From assembly GCF_009805585.1 (NCBI RefSeq), contig NZ_VHIN01000002.1, positions 186,001 to 250,000 on the forward strand: a DNA stretch of 64,000 bases, in the 5' to 3' direction. The translations under genes were made by a program, and so were the position numbers. Positions 38,336 to 48,853 of the stretch are shown here, in pieces. Each line of letters starts with the position of its first letter. Position 1 is the stretch's first letter. The notes beneath the pieces were generated by a model. It was given only the letters and a program-made list of their open reading frames with translations, ran no database searches and was not told where the DNA came from. The DNA comes from Glutamicibacter sp. JC586 (lineage in GTDB: Bacteria; Actinomycetota; Actinomycetes; Actinomycetales; Micrococcaceae).

Positions 38336-39358
38336 CTAAGATCCGATCGCGGTAAACACCTCGTGATAGGCCGCCGCTAGTCGCAACGGGTCGTGCACCG
38401 CACGACCGTCAGATACTCCTACTGTACTAAAAAAGACGCGCGCACCCAGATTTTGCGCTGCCAGCTCAAATCTCTGACGATTCACGATCTTGGACTCATC
38501 TGCGATAATCGCATCAAATTTAACTTCTGGCGCATAACGGCTGAGCACTTCAAGATGCGCCGCCGCGTCCATGCCGCTGGTCTCATCGGTATCCATCGCC
38601 AAGTTCATCGTCAGCACTTTTTTGGCGGTAGTAGAAGCAATCGCTTGACGCATGTCGGTCAACAGCAAATGCGGTAACACCGAGGTGTACCAAGATCCAG
38701 GTCCCAAGATTACCCAGTCAGCAAGCTCAATGGACTCCAGCGCCTCGGAACAAGCTGGTGCATCCGCTGGTTCAAGCAAAACGTTAGTCACCAAACCGCC
38801 AGCGCCGGCCCGAGCCAATTTCGCTTGGCCTTCGATACGTCGTCGAACCAAAACATCATTCTCATCGGATTCGAGAATGTCACCGTGGATAGACAACGGA
38901 ACGGTGCTCATCGGCAATACTTGACCGCGTGCACCAAGCAAGGCACCGGCCCAACGCAATCCGGCGACAGGATTATCAAGCAGTTCCCACAACGCCAAGA
39001 TCAGCAGATTTCCAACAGCGTGGCCGTTCAGTGGCTCTTGGAGGTTCGAGTCTGACGCGAAGCGGTGCTGCATGACATCCCGCCAGGTACGGCCCCAGTC
39101 AGTGTCGTCACACAGAGCAGCCAACGCCATGCGCAGGTCACCCGGGGGCAAAACCTCGAAGGAGCCGCGAAGACGCCCGGAGCTTCCGCCATCATCGGCA
39201 ACTGTGACCACGGCGGTCAGTTCTGTAGTTAAGCGTCGAAGAGCAGAGAGCGAAGCAGACAAACCGTGTCCGCCACCCAAGGCGACCACCGATGGGTTGC
39301 GTTGATCGTTCGCGCGGGATAGTCCTTGGATCGAAATGGGTCCCGTTGCAAATGCCAT
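38336..39358 (-). CDS. yvcK: YvcK/CofD-family gluconeogenesis and cell-wall factor
   Basis: YvcK proteins bind UDP-sugars and are needed for growth on gluconeogenic carbon and normal cell shape. The 340-residue protein has VVALGGGHGLSASLSALRRL, TVADDGGSSGRLRG and DWVILGPGSWYTSVLPHLL. It lies between rapZ (4 bases) and whiA, the conserved actinobacterial order. Confidence 0.94.
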   Translation of the reverse strand: MAFATGPISIQGLSRANDQRNPSVVALGGGHGLSASLSALRRLTTELTAVVTVADDGGSSGRLRGSFEVLPPGDLRMALAALCDDTDWGRTWRDVMQHRFASDSNLQEPLNGHAVGNLLILALWELLDNPVAGLRWAGALLGARGQVLPMSTVPLSIHGDILESDENDVLVRRRIEGQAKLARAGAGGLVTNVLLEPADAPACSEALESIELADWVILGPGSWYTSVLPHLLLTDMRQAIASTTAKKVLTMNLAMDTDETSGMDAAAHLEVLSRYAPEVKFDAIIADESKIVNRQRFELAAQNLGARVFFSTVGVSDGRAVHDPLRLAAAYHEVFTAIGS

Positions 39359-39362
39359 GGCG

Positions 39363-40256
39363 TTACTCGCGACCTAGATCGCGGTGGCTGACGCTCACAC
39401 GAACGTTGGGGAACTGAGCCAATCGACGACCAAGTTCAATGGTGGTAGCAACCGAACGGTGCTTACCGCCGGTGCACCCAACAGCAATTGTGGCGTAGTG
39501 CTTGTTTTCGCGTCGGTAACCTTCAAAAACGGGTTCTAGCGCTTTGAGATAGTTTTCAATGAAGTCGCTAGTTCCCTCTTGGCCCAAAACGTAGTCCGAA
39601 ACTTCTTTGTCTTGCCCGGTCTGCGGACGTAACTCTGGAACCCAGTGAGGATTAGGGATGAAACGAACGTCCGCAACGTAATTTGCATCGGTCGGCAGAC
39701 CGTACTTAAAACCGAAGCTCATCACGTTAATTCGCAGAATGATTGGACCGGACTCGCTGAAGAGCTCGTTGACCGCTCTGGCCAAATCGTGCACCGACAT
39801 GGTTGAAGAATCCAGAACGATTTCAGCTGCTTCGCGCAACTGATCGGTAATTCCGCGTTCTTTAGTGATCCCGTCAACGATGCGACCGTCACCCTGCAAC
39901 GGATGCGGGCGGCGGCCTTGCTCAAAGCGTCGTACCAAGACTTCGTCACTAGCGTTGAGGTAGACCAACCGGTATTTGACTCCACCAGCAGTCAAATTCG
40001 CTAGGGCATCGCGAATCTCAGGGAACATTTCCTTAGAACGCACGTCCATAACGACGGCCAACTTCGGGATTGATCCCTGTGAACGGCTCATCATTTCTGT
40101 CAGTGGGCCCAGCATGGCCGGTGGCAGGTTCTCCACCACATACCACCCTTGATCTTCCAAGGCGTGGGCAACGGTGGTTCGACCGGCACCTGACATGCCA
40201 GTTACGATCACCAGTTCAGACTCAGGCGGCTTCACAGCTTCATACTCAGCGGTCAT
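39363..40256 (-). CDS. rapZ: RNase adapter/nucleotide-binding protein RapZ
   Basis: The 297-residue P-loop protein has [20 protein letters not shown] near the start, a region with [13 protein letters not shown], and the C-terminal [20 protein letters not shown] motif. In enterobacteria RapZ guides RNase E to small RNAs controlling glucosamine synthesis; in Actinobacteria its role is less clear. It is linked with yvcK and whiA here and starts just after uvrC. Confidence 0.94.
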   Translation of the reverse strand: MTAEYEAVKPPESELVIVTGMSGAGRTTVAHALEDQGWYVVENLPPAMLGPLTEMMSRSQGSIPKLAVVMDVRSKEMFPEIRDALANLTAGGVKYRLVYLNASDEVLVRRFEQGRRPHPLQGDGRIVDGITKERGITDQLREAAEIVLDSSTMSVHDLARAVNELFSESGPIILRINVMSFGFKYGLPTDANYVADVRFIPNPHWVPELRPQTGQDKEVSDYVLGQEGTSDFIENYLKALEPVFEGYRRENKHYATIAVGCTGGKHRSVATTIELGRRLAQFPNVRVSVSHRDLGRE

Positions 40257-40265
40257 ATTCCAAGG

Positions 40266-42212
40266 CTAGTCGACAATTTCGCCTGTCGTCATATTCACGC
40301 CGCTAAGTGAAGTGTCTTCTAAAGATTCTTTGATGATTGTCGCAAGTTTCTGGCCAACTCCGGGTACTTCGACGAGTTCTTCGATACTGGCCGCTCGTAT
40401 CTTCTTCATCGATCCAAAGTGCTTACGCAATGCGGCCTGCTTAGCTTTGCCGAGGCCCGGCACAGCATCCAACTCGGAAGCAATCATCGATTTGGCACGC
40501 TTTTCACGGTGGAACGTGATGGCGAATCGGTGCGCCTCATCTCGCAATCGTTGCACGAGGTACAGTGCGTCGGAAGCGCGCGGCAAAATCACCGGGAACG
40601 GATCATCAGGCAGCCACAGTTCTTCCAGTCGCTTAGCCAGACCAACGACGGGAATATCGTCGATCCCCAGGTCGTCCATGGCCTTTTGCGAAGCTGCCAC
40701 CTGCGGCGGGCCACCGTCAACGATCACCAAGGAAGGTGGGTAGGAGAACTTCTTCTTGGCACCTTCAACCAGATCATCGTCGCTGACTGCACCAGTCGCG
40801 AATGAGGAAGGATCGATTTTTTCTTTGAGGTACCTACTGAACCGGCGGTAAATCACGTCATACATGCTCGCGGTATCGTCGCGCGCTGCATCCCCGGTGA
40901 TTGAAAACTTTCGGTATTCGCTCTTTTTAGGCAATCCATCTTCAAAGACCACCATTGAGGCAACCACATTGGTCCCCTGGGTGTGCGAAGCGTCGTAGCA
41001 TTCGATGCGCAACAGGGCTTGTTCGGTCCCGAGGGCCTCTTGAAGTTCTTGCATCGCGAGAGAACGAGTGGTGATATCTCCGGCTCGTTTGGACTTGTGC
41101 AATCGCAAGGCCTGCTCAGCGTTTTCTTTCACGGTCGCTGCCAAGGCAGCTTTATCGCCGCGTTGAGCAATGCGCAATGAGACCTTGGAACCGCGTAGCT
41201 CAGAAAGCCACGCAGTGACATCATTGATATCTTCAGGCAAAGACGGCACGAGAATTTCGCGAGGAATACGATCCGCATGGTCGGCATAAATCTGCGTCAG
41301 CAACTGCTCAATAAATTCTGCATCGCTGACGTCGGCAACCTTTTCGACGACCCAACCACGCTGCGATCGGATCCGACCATCCCGCACATGGAATACCTGC
41401 ACCGCGGCTTCAAGTTCGTCACCGTGAACGGCAAAGATGTCAGCTTCGGTACGGTCGTCCAAGACCACTGCATTTCGTTCAAACACCCGGTTCAATGCTG
41501 CGATGTCATCACGGTAGCGTGCAGCTTTTTCATATTCGAGTTCAGCGACGGCATCTTGCATTTTTACTGTTAGCGCCTTGGTGAACTTGGTTGCTTCGCC
41601 ACCCATGAAGGTGCACAAATCATCGGCGAGCTGCCGGTGGTCTTCCTCGCTAATACGTCCTACACAAGGTGCCGAGCATTTATCGATATATCCCAGCAAG
41701 CATGGCCGGCCCGAGGCCTCGGCACGTTTGAAAACGCCTGGCGCACAACTGCGGACCGGAAAAACGCGCAATAGAGTATCAAGGGTTTCGCGAATAGCCT
41801 TGGCAGGATAGAACGGCCCAAAATACTTGACGCCCTTGCGCTTATCCCCGCGCATGACTAGCGCGCGCGGGTATTTCTCGTTGAGCGTGATGGCCAAATA
41901 TGGGTAAGTCTTGTCGTCTCTAAAGACGATATTAAAGCGGGGGTTGTATTCCTTGATCCAGACAAACTCCAGCTGCAGGGCTTCAAGCTCTGAGCCGACT
42001 ACAGTCCACTCCACGCTGTTCGCGGTGTAAACCATCGTCCGGGTCTTGGGGGTGAGGCGATCCGGGTTGGCGAAGTATGAGGTGAGACGATTCCGCAGAA
42101 CCTTGGCTTTGCCAACATAGATGACCCGGCCGTGTTCATCGCGAAAACGGTACACACCCGGATTTGTTGGAATGTCCGAAGTTTTCGGACGGTAGCTTGC
42201 TGGTTCAGCCAT
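40266..42212 (-). CDS. uvrC: Excinuclease ABC subunit C
   Basis: UvrC makes both incisions in nucleotide excision repair. The 648 residues show the N-terminal GIY-YIG nuclease (TNPGVYRFRDEHGRVIYVGK), the UVR helix pair around EYEKAARYRDDIAALNRV, the RNase H-like segment with ECYDASHTQGTNVVASMVVF and the C-terminal helix-hairpin-helix ending in VPGVGQKLATII. It lies three bases after plsC. uvrA and uvrB are on the same strand nearby. Confidence 0.97.
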   Translation of the reverse strand: MAEPASYRPKTSDIPTNPGVYRFRDEHGRVIYVGKAKVLRNRLTSYFANPDRLTPKTRTMVYTANSVEWTVVGSELEALQLEFVWIKEYNPRFNIVFRDDKTYPYLAITLNEKYPRALVMRGDKRKGVKYFGPFYPAKAIRETLDTLLRVFPVRSCAPGVFKRAEASGRPCLLGYIDKCSAPCVGRISEEDHRQLADDLCTFMGGEATKFTKALTVKMQDAVAELEYEKAARYRDDIAALNRVFERNAVVLDDRTEADIFAVHGDELEAAVQVFHVRDGRIRSQRGWVVEKVADVSDAEFIEQLLTQIYADHADRIPREILVPSLPEDINDVTAWLSELRGSKVSLRIAQRGDKAALAATVKENAEQALRLHKSKRAGDITTRSLAMQELQEALGTEQALLRIECYDASHTQGTNVVASMVVFEDGLPKKSEYRKFSITGDAARDDTASMYDVIYRRFSRYLKEKIDPSSFATGAVSDDDLVEGAKKKFSYPPSLVIVDGGPPQVAASQKAMDDLGIDDIPVVGLAKRLEELWLPDDPFPVILPRASDALYLVQRLRDEAHRFAITFHREKRAKSMIASELDAVPGLGKAKQAALRKHFGSMKKIRAASIEELVEVPGVGQKLATIIKESLEDTSLSGVNMTTGEIVD

Positions 42213-42215
42213 GGG

Positions 42216-42887
42216 TCATTTCGCGTCTGGTGGTAACTGGTTGTATGAATCCACGCGTTCTTGACCAGACAAAGCAGCAATAGCATCCACGATCTGATCA
42301 GTTGCCTGACGTCGCTGAGGCAACGGATGCTTGCGTCCGAGCTGGTCGAACTGAAGTGGTTCACCATAATGAATCTTGAATTTTGCGGGTCTGAAGCCTT
42401 TGGAACCGGCAGGCTGCAATTTTTCGGTACCGATCAGCCCGACCGGAACCACAGGAACGCCAGTGGTCAGCGCAAGCCAACCCACACCGGTGCGGCCACG
42501 GTAGAGTTTTCCGTCACGCGATCGGGTGCCTTCGGGATAGATCCCGATGCCTCCCCCGGTTTCGATAATCTCAACTAGCGAATCCAGGGCAGCCACTGAA
42601 GCTGCCTGTTCGCCGCGTTGCACCGGGATGGATCCGACGGATTCGAAGAAAGTCTTCATTAACTTTCCTTTGACTCCCGGAGTCGTGAAGTATTCTGCCT
42701 TGGCAAAAAATGCGACATCACGTGGCGTCAATGCCTGAATGATGAGCGAGTCAAAGAATGAGAGGTGGTTGGAGGCGACTATAAATCCGCCCTCTTTTGG
42801 GACATTCTCGAGTCCGGTGACCTCAGCACGACATACGCCATGGATGACGCCACGAATCGAAGAACGGGTCATGGTGTAGATGCTCAC
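42216..42887 (-). CDS. 1-acyl-sn-glycerol-3-phosphate acyltransferase family protein
   Basis: The PlsC-family enzyme acylates lysophosphatidic acid in phospholipid synthesis. It has the NHLSFFDS (HX4D) motif near residue 41, GGIGIYPEGTRSRDG and a downstream VPVVPVGLIGTEKLQP. It has 223 residues from a GTG that directly follows the stop of the HAD gene; GGAAGG lies ten bases upstream. The exact acyl substrate is not known. Confidence 0.9.
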   Translation of the reverse strand: MSIYTMTRSSIRGVIHGVCRAEVTGLENVPKEGGFIVASNHLSFFDSLIIQALTPRDVAFFAKAEYFTTPGVKGKLMKTFFESVGSIPVQRGEQAASVAALDSLVEIIETGGGIGIYPEGTRSRDGKLYRGRTGVGWLALTTGVPVVPVGLIGTEKLQPAGSKGFRPAKFKIHYGEPLQFDQLGRKHPLPQRRQATDQIVDAIAALSGQERVDSYNQLPPDAK

Positions 42888-43592
42888 TTATTTAGCACCT
42901 TCCTGCACGCCGTTGTTTTCAGATTCGAGTGTTTGGGCTATCTGCTCCCCCAAAAGAGCTACCGCCAATTGGCCGGTGGTATCTACTAATAGGTCAGCAT
43001 GGGAAAGTTCGTTGTCCTGGGCAAAGCCCCAAGATACGCCGATGGACGCGACAGAATTTTCTCGTGCTGCATCCACATCGTAGTATCGATCACCGATCAC
43101 CACGCTTGACGACGCGTCGAGATCAGCATCTTTCAATGCGGCCGCAACGATGTGAGTCTTGCTTGAGCCCATCTCACCGTGTTCGCTTTCATTGCCATGA
43201 ATCGCATCGAGGTGCTCAGTCAGACCTTTTCGGTCCAACAACTTGCGGGCGATGTTTACTGGTTTGGCCGTCGTCACAGCGACATAGATATTAGCGCGGC
43301 GCAATGCTTGTAAGAGCTGGATAACGCCGGGATAAATTTTCGATTCATCCATGCCAAATTCTTCGTAGCGACTGCGATAGGTGGCGATGATTTTCTCGAT
43401 GTTCTCATCGGTAACGCCGTCAATGGTACGAAGCCCGACCTGTAGTGGCGGGCCGACCAAAGCCTCAACTTGCGCCTCTCCTGGATCGGCCAATCCGTGA
43501 GCCACCAGGGCATGGCGAATTCCCGAAGTAATTGCACCTGCAGGGTCTACCAGAGTCCCATCAAGGTCAAAGAGCGCACTTGTTACCGACAT
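42888..43592 (-). CDS. HAD-family phosphatase (phosphoglycolate phosphatase-like)
   Basis: HAD motif I is ALFDLDGTLVDPAG, motif II is VAVTTAKPVN, and the later VVIGDRYYDVDAARENSVASIGV holds motif IV. The cap domain sits between. Phosphoglycolate or a related sugar phosphate is possible, but substrate specificity cannot be read from sequence. The ATG at 43592 gives 234 residues; GTG 43598 adds two. It is directly upstream of the plsC-like gene. Confidence 0.85.
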   Translation of the reverse strand: MSVTSALFDLDGTLVDPAGAITSGIRHALVAHGLADPGEAQVEALVGPPLQVGLRTIDGVTDENIEKIIATYRSRYEEFGMDESKIYPGVIQLLQALRRANIYVAVTTAKPVNIARKLLDRKGLTEHLDAIHGNESEHGEMGSSKTHIVAAALKDADLDASSSVVIGDRYYDVDAARENSVASIGVSWGFAQDNELSHADLLVDTTGQLAVALLGEQIAQTLESENNGVQEGAK

Positions 43593-43619
43593 ATTCACTT
43601 AGCTATCTTCCCATGAAGC

Positions 43620-43671
43620 GGGCGCGGGTCAGGAATCCATGACCGAAAAGGCATATTTCCCTGATCCGCGC
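43620..43671 (-). terminator. Hairpin terminator after uvrA
   Basis: A 13-bp stem (43620-43632 and 43659-43671, one G-T pair) with a 26-base loop lies about eight bases after the uvrA stop. Confidence 0.6.
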
Positions 43672-43679
43672 CACATATT

Positions 43680-46550
43680 CTAGAGGATTTCGGCGAGGAA
43701 TTTTCCGGTATGCGAAGCACTCACCTTGGCCACCTTTTCCGGGGTGCCGGTGGCAAGAATGGTGCCACCTCCGGAACCGCCTTCGGGTCCCAGATCGATG
43801 ACCCAGTCAGCTGACTTGATGACATCCAAATTGTGCTCAATGGTCAGGACAGTATTGCCCTTGTCCACCAGTCCTTGCAGCACCAACAGCAATTTACGAA
43901 TGTCTTCGAAGTGCAGACCCGTGGTCGGCTCATCAAGGACATAAATAGAGCGACCGTTGGAACGCTTCTGCAACTCTGCGGCAAGCTTCACGCGCTGCGC
44001 TTCGCCGCCGGACAAGGTGGTGGCAGGTTGTCCCAGACGAACATAGCCCAAGCCCACATCAACCAACGTGCGCAGGTGACGGGCGATCGGAGTGAAGGCG
44101 CTAAAGAATTCTGCGCCTTCGGCGATCGGCATGTCCAATACGTCCGCGATGTTTTTGCCCTTGTAAAGAACCTGCAAGGTTTCGCGATTGTAGCGCGCTC
44201 CATGGCAGACCTCGCACGGAACATAAACGTCCGGCAGGAAGTTCATCTCAATCTTGAGTGTGCCGTCACCCGAGCAGGCCTCGCAGCGTCCGCCCTTGAC
44301 ATTGAACGAGAAGCGTCCAGGCTGGTAACCACGTAGCTTCGCTTCATTGGTCTCTGCGAACAGTTTGCGAACGTGGTCAAACACGCCGGTGTAAGTGGCA
44401 GGGTTCGAACGCGGAGTTCGACCAATTGGCGACTGATCTACGTGCACCACTTTGTCTAGTTGTTCCAGACCCAATACGCGGGTGTGACGACCAGGAACCT
44501 GCTTGGCTCCATTGAGCTTGTTGGCCAGCACCTTGTACAAGATGTCGTTGACCAGCGTTGACTTTCCGGAACCGGAGACACCCGTGACTGCTGTGAGCAC
44601 GCCCAGTGGAAATTCCACCGAAACATCCTGCAGGTTGTTCTCGTTGGCTCCAACGACCTTCAGCTTGCGATCCTTATCAATCTTGCGACGCTTAGCTGGG
44701 ATGTCAATCTGCTTACGTCCGGAGAGATAGTCACCGGTCAATGATCGCGTATTGGCCTTCAAGCCCTCGACAGACCCGGAATGAACTACTTCACCGCCGT
44801 GCTCGCCAGCGCCTGGACCGATATCTACGATCCAATCCGCTTCGGCAATGGTGTCTTCATCGTGTTCAACGACGATCAAGGTATTGCCTAAGGAACGAAG
44901 ATGTAGCAGGGTGTCGATCAGTCGACGGTTATCACGCTGGTGCAACCCGATGGACGGCTCGTCCAACACATACAGCACACCAACCAACCCCGAACCGATC
45001 TGGGTAGCTAAGCGAATGCGCTGCGCTTCCCCGCCAGACAGTGTTCCGGCAGCTCGCTCAAGGGTCAGGTATTCAAGGCCCACATCAAGTAGGAACTTCA
45101 TGCGAGCGTCGATTTCTTTGAGCACCTGTGCTGCAATCTTTGCTTCACGCGTCGAAAGCTCGATGGTCGCAAGGAAGTTTGCTGCGCTGCGTAGATCCAT
45201 GGCGGAGACTTCGGCGATGGATCGACCTCCCACGAGCACCGACAGTGATGCTGGGTTCAGACGCGCACCACCACAAGTTGGGCATGGAATCTGACGCATG
45301 TACTGCTCGTAACGATCCCGGGCGTGGTCCGATTCGGTCTCTTCGTGCTTGCGATGCACGTAAGAGATCACGCCTTCAAAACCGGTGGAGTACTTTCGCT
45401 CCCTACCAAAGCGATTCTTGTACTGAACTACGACCTTATGGTCCTTACCGCTCAAGATTGCTTCACGAGCGGTAGCAGGAAGATCCTTCCATGCCGTGTT
45501 CATCGTGAACCCAAGCTCTTGACCCAAACCCTCGATCAGGCGGTTCCAGTACTCGGTGGTCGCCTTGCCCAATGACCACGGTGCAATGGCACCCTCGGCA
45601 AGGGTGACTTCTGGGTCTGGGACGATCAGGTGCTCGTCAACCTCAAGCTTCGTACCGATACCCGAACACGCAGAACATGCTCCAAATGGGTTGTTAAAGG
45701 AGAACGTGCGAGGTTCGATCTCGTCAATTGCCAGTGGGTGCTCGTTAGGGCAAGCCAAATTTTCGGAGAAAGCTCGTACTCGCTGCGGATCATCCGCTTC
45801 GAGATCGACAAAGTCAGCCAAGACTCGACCGTCAGCAATCCCCAATGCCGTTTCAATTGAATCGGTGAGACGTTGCCGCGCATCTTCCTTGATAGCCAGA
45901 CGGTCAACCACCACCTCAATGGTGTGCTTAACCTGCTTGGCTAGTTTCGGTGGATCCGTTAGTTGAATGGTGGTGCCGTCAACACGTGCACGAGAGAAGC
46001 CTTTTGAAGAGAGCTCAGCAAAGAGGTCAACAAACTCTCCTTTACGCGAGCGGACTACAGGCGCAAGAATCTGGAAACGAGTTTTCTCCGGTAGTTCCAT
46101 CAGCTGGTCCACAATTTGCTGGGGAGTCTGCTTAGAGATTGGCTCGTGACAAATTGGACAATGCGGACGACCTACACGAGCCCATAGCAGGCGCATGTAG
46201 TCGTAAACCTCGGTGATTGTACCGACGGTCGAACGGGGGTTGCGGCTGGTCGATTTCTGATCAATCGACACCGCAGGAGACAAGCCCTCAATAAAGTCAA
46301 CGTCTGGCTTGTCTACTTGCCCGAGGAACATACGAGCATACGCAGAAAGCGACTCGACGTATCGACGCTGACCTTCGGCGAAGATCGTGTCAAAAGCCAG
46401 AGAAGACTTGCCGGAACCGGATAGTCCAGTAAAGACGATCATCGAATCACGAGGAAGGTCGATGTCGACATTCTTTAGATTGTGTTCACGCGCGCCCTTA
46501 ACAACCAGGCGAGTGAGGTCTGTTTTCTTGCTGTCTGCAGTAGTAGCCAC
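43680..46550 (-). CDS. uvrA: Excinuclease ABC subunit A
   Basis: UvrA is the damage sensor of nucleotide excision repair. The 956-residue protein has two ABC ATPase modules ([20 protein letters not shown] and [15 protein letters not shown]) with LSGGEAQR signatures, and zinc-finger cysteines in [18 protein letters not shown] and [10 protein letters not shown] with [10 protein letters not shown]. The GTG at 46550 follows TAGTAT by six bases, so the transcript is probably leaderless. A terminator-like stem follows the gene. Confidence 0.98.
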   Translation of the reverse strand: MATTADSKKTDLTRLVVKGAREHNLKNVDIDLPRDSMIVFTGLSGSGKSSLAFDTIFAEGQRRYVESLSAYARMFLGQVDKPDVDFIEGLSPAVSIDQKSTSRNPRSTVGTITEVYDYMRLLWARVGRPHCPICHEPISKQTPQQIVDQLMELPEKTRFQILAPVVRSRKGEFVDLFAELSSKGFSRARVDGTTIQLTDPPKLAKQVKHTIEVVVDRLAIKEDARQRLTDSIETALGIADGRVLADFVDLEADDPQRVRAFSENLACPNEHPLAIDEIEPRTFSFNNPFGACSACSGIGTKLEVDEHLIVPDPEVTLAEGAIAPWSLGKATTEYWNRLIEGLGQELGFTMNTAWKDLPATAREAILSGKDHKVVVQYKNRFGRERKYSTGFEGVISYVHRKHEETESDHARDRYEQYMRQIPCPTCGGARLNPASLSVLVGGRSIAEVSAMDLRSAANFLATIELSTREAKIAAQVLKEIDARMKFLLDVGLEYLTLERAAGTLSGGEAQRIRLATQIGSGLVGVLYVLDEPSIGLHQRDNRRLIDTLLHLRSLGNTLIVVEHDEDTIAEADWIVDIGPGAGEHGGEVVHSGSVEGLKANTRSLTGDYLSGRKQIDIPAKRRKIDKDRKLKVVGANENNLQDVSVEFPLGVLTAVTGVSGSGKSTLVNDILYKVLANKLNGAKQVPGRHTRVLGLEQLDKVVHVDQSPIGRTPRSNPATYTGVFDHVRKLFAETNEAKLRGYQPGRFSFNVKGGRCEACSGDGTLKIEMNFLPDVYVPCEVCHGARYNRETLQVLYKGKNIADVLDMPIAEGAEFFSAFTPIARHLRTLVDVGLGYVRLGQPATTLSGGEAQRVKLAAELQKRSNGRSIYVLDEPTTGLHFEDIRKLLLVLQGLVDKGNTVLTIEHNLDVIKSADWVIDLGPEGGSGGGTILATGTPEKVAKVSASHTGKFLAEIL

Positions 46551-46556
46551 GTGCCC

Positions 46557-46562
46557 ATACTA
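46557..46562 (-). promoter_or_regulatory. -10 element for leaderless uvrA transcript
   Basis: TAGTAT on the minus strand is separated by six bases from the uvrA GTG, and no ribosome-binding site is present. A LexA box was not seen nearby. Confidence 0.5.
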
Positions 46563-46656
46563 ATCGAAAACTACTTCGAATAAGTGTACGAGTGGACCTA
46601 TCTCACAGAAATTTTTTTACAAGTTTTCCCCGGGCTCGGCGAGCGCAGTTGCGAAC

Positions 46657-48213
46657 CTACTTTCCTTCTTCGGGCGTCATTCGGTAGGCAGTCATGCCCT
46701 CCAACCCGCTGAACACAACTAACTGTTCATCCCTAAAACCGGCTCTCTTGAACTCGTCAACGTTAGGAATTGCTTCAGTTGGCTTCCATGTACCGCGTTT
46801 GCAAACTGATTGCGCGTCAACAAAATAGGTTTCTCCAGAAGCCTTATGCTCCCACGGAGCTTCGGTTCCCAAAGTGGAAGAGTAAATATAGTAGGAATCT
46901 CGGTCGACGTTACATAGTACGTTTTCACCGATCTCGTCTTGCAAAGGTGCTTCCTCCCCAGCGACATTAACAATCTTGTCACCACTCGCCGTTGGGAGAA
47001 TCCATGAGGAATCTGAGGAGAACGGGCGGCCAGCGCCTTCCTTGCGCTTCGAGAATTCGTAAGGGTCCTGTAATCTTTTCCGCCATTTCACTTCACCAGA
47101 TCTGACAGCAATTCCTACGACCTTCCACGTGGCATCTTCGCTCTTGGATTTGTATCGATCCTGTCGAGTCGAAGTTAAAGTTTGTTTGCCGCTGTCGTAA
47201 TAGCATGTTGCGAGAATCCCATTCTTGACCGACATTCCTTGCCCTTCCATAGACCCACAAGACCAAGCAACGCCTTTTTGATGCCATAGTTCGCGACCAG
47301 ATGTTGCGTCAAGAGCGACTACTTTTGAAAGGTCCGCAAGGGAGTACGTGACCTTCTTCTTATCATCTTCGAAAAATTCGTCCTGGGCGTGGGCTCCATA
47401 GCCGAGTAAAACATTTCCGCTTTCTCCGGTTGCTTCCCAAACAGCACCTTCCCAAGATGAATAGCCGTTGGCGAAAACATTTTCATAATGACGATTCCAA
47501 AGGGTCTTACTTCCACGCGTGTAGCTGAGCATTTCTTGGTCATCATCCCAATACGAGATCACGCCTTGGCCTAATCGTTCGCCGTCTTTTTTGAGTCCCA
47601 GCGCAACATCATCGTCTGGAAGCGAACGCCACTGCTTTCTTCCCCAGTCAAGTTTGAGATGGATTTTCCCTTGAAACTGATTGTCTCGGGCCATGGCACC
47701 TGACGTACAAAAAGTCTCGCCACACACGTACGGTCGCTCGCCCCAGTAATCAAAGGTGTTTTTAACCTTGAATTTCTTGCCTGTGGCAACGTTTGCAAGA
47801 TTGAGTTCACCGTAGCCGCCGGTTCTCGCACCAAGGTAGGCAATGTATAAGTTGTCCTCATGATCGAGAATTTGGACTTCTGGGGGTACTCCCCGCATAT
47901 CCGATGCTCCCAGAGCTTCGTCTTTCCAAATTTGCTTACCGGTCTTCAGATCCCTCGCAATGATTTCCAACTGAGGACCTTGGCGCCGATAAGCAATAGC
48001 TACGTTGCCCTCAACATACACATCAGAGACGAGCACCTCTTTGCTTTTCCATGCGACAGTGGCCGGAACAGCTGCTTGTATATGAGGTGTTTGCTCTGTT
48101 GATTGGCCGTGGCTCGTGGTGCAACCTGACACAGCTAGGCTGAAAATCCGTGCGCTGGACGTCGCCAGCTTGGCAGCAATGGATGCCTTGGAGCCACTTC
48201 GGTCCGAAATCAT
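46657..48213 (-). CDS. Putative lipoprotein with PQQ-like beta-propeller
   Basis: The 518-residue protein has a lipobox-like VSGC (Cys31) after a weak hydrophobic stretch, so it is probably an outer-face lipoprotein. The body contains repeated GKQIWK, GRELWHQKG and GEVKWRKRL segments, typical blades of a PQQ-like or WD40-like propeller. No catalytic motif is seen. Propellers of this sort usually bind partners or ligands outside the cell. It is not in an operon and lies between uvrA and a GntR regulator. Confidence 0.7.
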   Translation of the reverse strand: MISDRSGSKASIAAKLATSSARIFSLAVSGCTTSHGQSTEQTPHIQAAVPATVAWKSKEVLVSDVYVEGNVAIAYRRQGPQLEIIARDLKTGKQIWKDEALGASDMRGVPPEVQILDHEDNLYIAYLGARTGGYGELNLANVATGKKFKVKNTFDYWGERPYVCGETFCTSGAMARDNQFQGKIHLKLDWGRKQWRSLPDDDVALGLKKDGERLGQGVISYWDDDQEMLSYTRGSKTLWNRHYENVFANGYSSWEGAVWEATGESGNVLLGYGAHAQDEFFEDDKKKVTYSLADLSKVVALDATSGRELWHQKGVAWSCGSMEGQGMSVKNGILATCYYDSGKQTLTSTRQDRYKSKSEDATWKVVGIAVRSGEVKWRKRLQDPYEFSKRKEGAGRPFSSDSSWILPTASGDKIVNVAGEEAPLQDEIGENVLCNVDRDSYYIYSSTLGTEAPWEHKASGETYFVDAQSVCKRGTWKPTEAIPNVDEFKRAGFRDEQLVVFSGLEGMTAYRMTPEEGK

Positions 48214-48381
48214 GGTGTTTCCCTACCCCGTGAAACGTTGAATAGTTCCAGAGTCTAGGCCCAGATTTCAAAATGATTCGGGGGTTATCCACAAATTTCC
48301 GTGAACCGTTTCTCTCGGTTCGAGTACCTAGCTTCGCTGACGCTGCAGCGCCCTCATTCGATACTTTCCAACGACACGTGT

Positions 48382-48759
48382 CTAGCGTGGCAGGGAGCTA
48401 AAGGCGGCTCGAAGGTATTTGACCGCTGTGGCTTCGTCCACTGACCAGAGCTGGGCAATTCGAGCGAGGTCTGCGGCAGCATCACTCACTTCTTGTTCGC
48501 CACGGTCATCGGCTGCCTGTACTACGGTTCCATGTCGACCACGGGTGACTACAGCTCCCTGCAGTTCGAGTTCTTTGTACACTTTGGCAACGGTGTTGAC
48601 CGCCAGATTTAGGGTCCCTGATAACGCCCGAACAGAAGGCAACTTAGTACCCGGGGCCAGTTTGCCTTTGGCAATCGCAGAGAGGATTTGTTCGCGGACC
48701 TGTTGGTACGGCGCCACGGAGGACTTGGGGTCAATTTTGATGAATGCTAATTCGCTCAT
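48382..48759 (-). CDS. GntR-family transcriptional regulator (YtrA type)
   Basis: A compact winged-helix regulator of 125 residues: VAPYQQVREQILSAIAKGKL, then LPSVRALSGTLNLAVNTVAK and TRGRHGTVV. The short length and lack of a large effector domain mark the YtrA subfamily, which normally controls nearby ABC transporters. None is adjacent here. ATG 48759 follows AGGAG; the longer frame upstream runs into the divergent promoter region. Confidence 0.88.
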   Translation of the reverse strand: MSELAFIKIDPKSSVAPYQQVREQILSAIAKGKLAPGTKLPSVRALSGTLNLAVNTVAKVYKELELQGAVVTRGRHGTVVQAADDRGEQEVSDAAADLARIAQLWSVDEATAVKYLRAAFSSLPR

Positions 48760-48840
48760 GCTACGCTCCTGTCGTTGAACCTGTATCTTCTGCTGCACCG
48801 AGCCTATCTTTAATGGTCGCATTGACCATGTATTCCGTCG

Positions 48841-48846
48841 TAGTGT
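48841..48846 (+). promoter_or_regulatory. -10 element of leaderless MBL-fold hydrolase gene
   Basis: TAGTGT is followed by seven bases and the ATG at 48854. A TTGACC at 48822-48827 is too close (13 bases) to be a standard -35 element. Confidence 0.4.
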
Positions 48847-48853
48847 GAGTGGT

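Noticed and set aside
48285-48293. Perfect DnaA-box sequence TTATCCACA
   Set aside because: One 9-base match in 64 kb is expected by chance, and no other boxes, AT-rich unwinding element or dnaA/dnaN genes are nearby.
48317-48332. tRNA-like GGTTCGAGT motif
   Set aside because: The flanking bases do not form a T stem and no acceptor or anticodon arm is visible.
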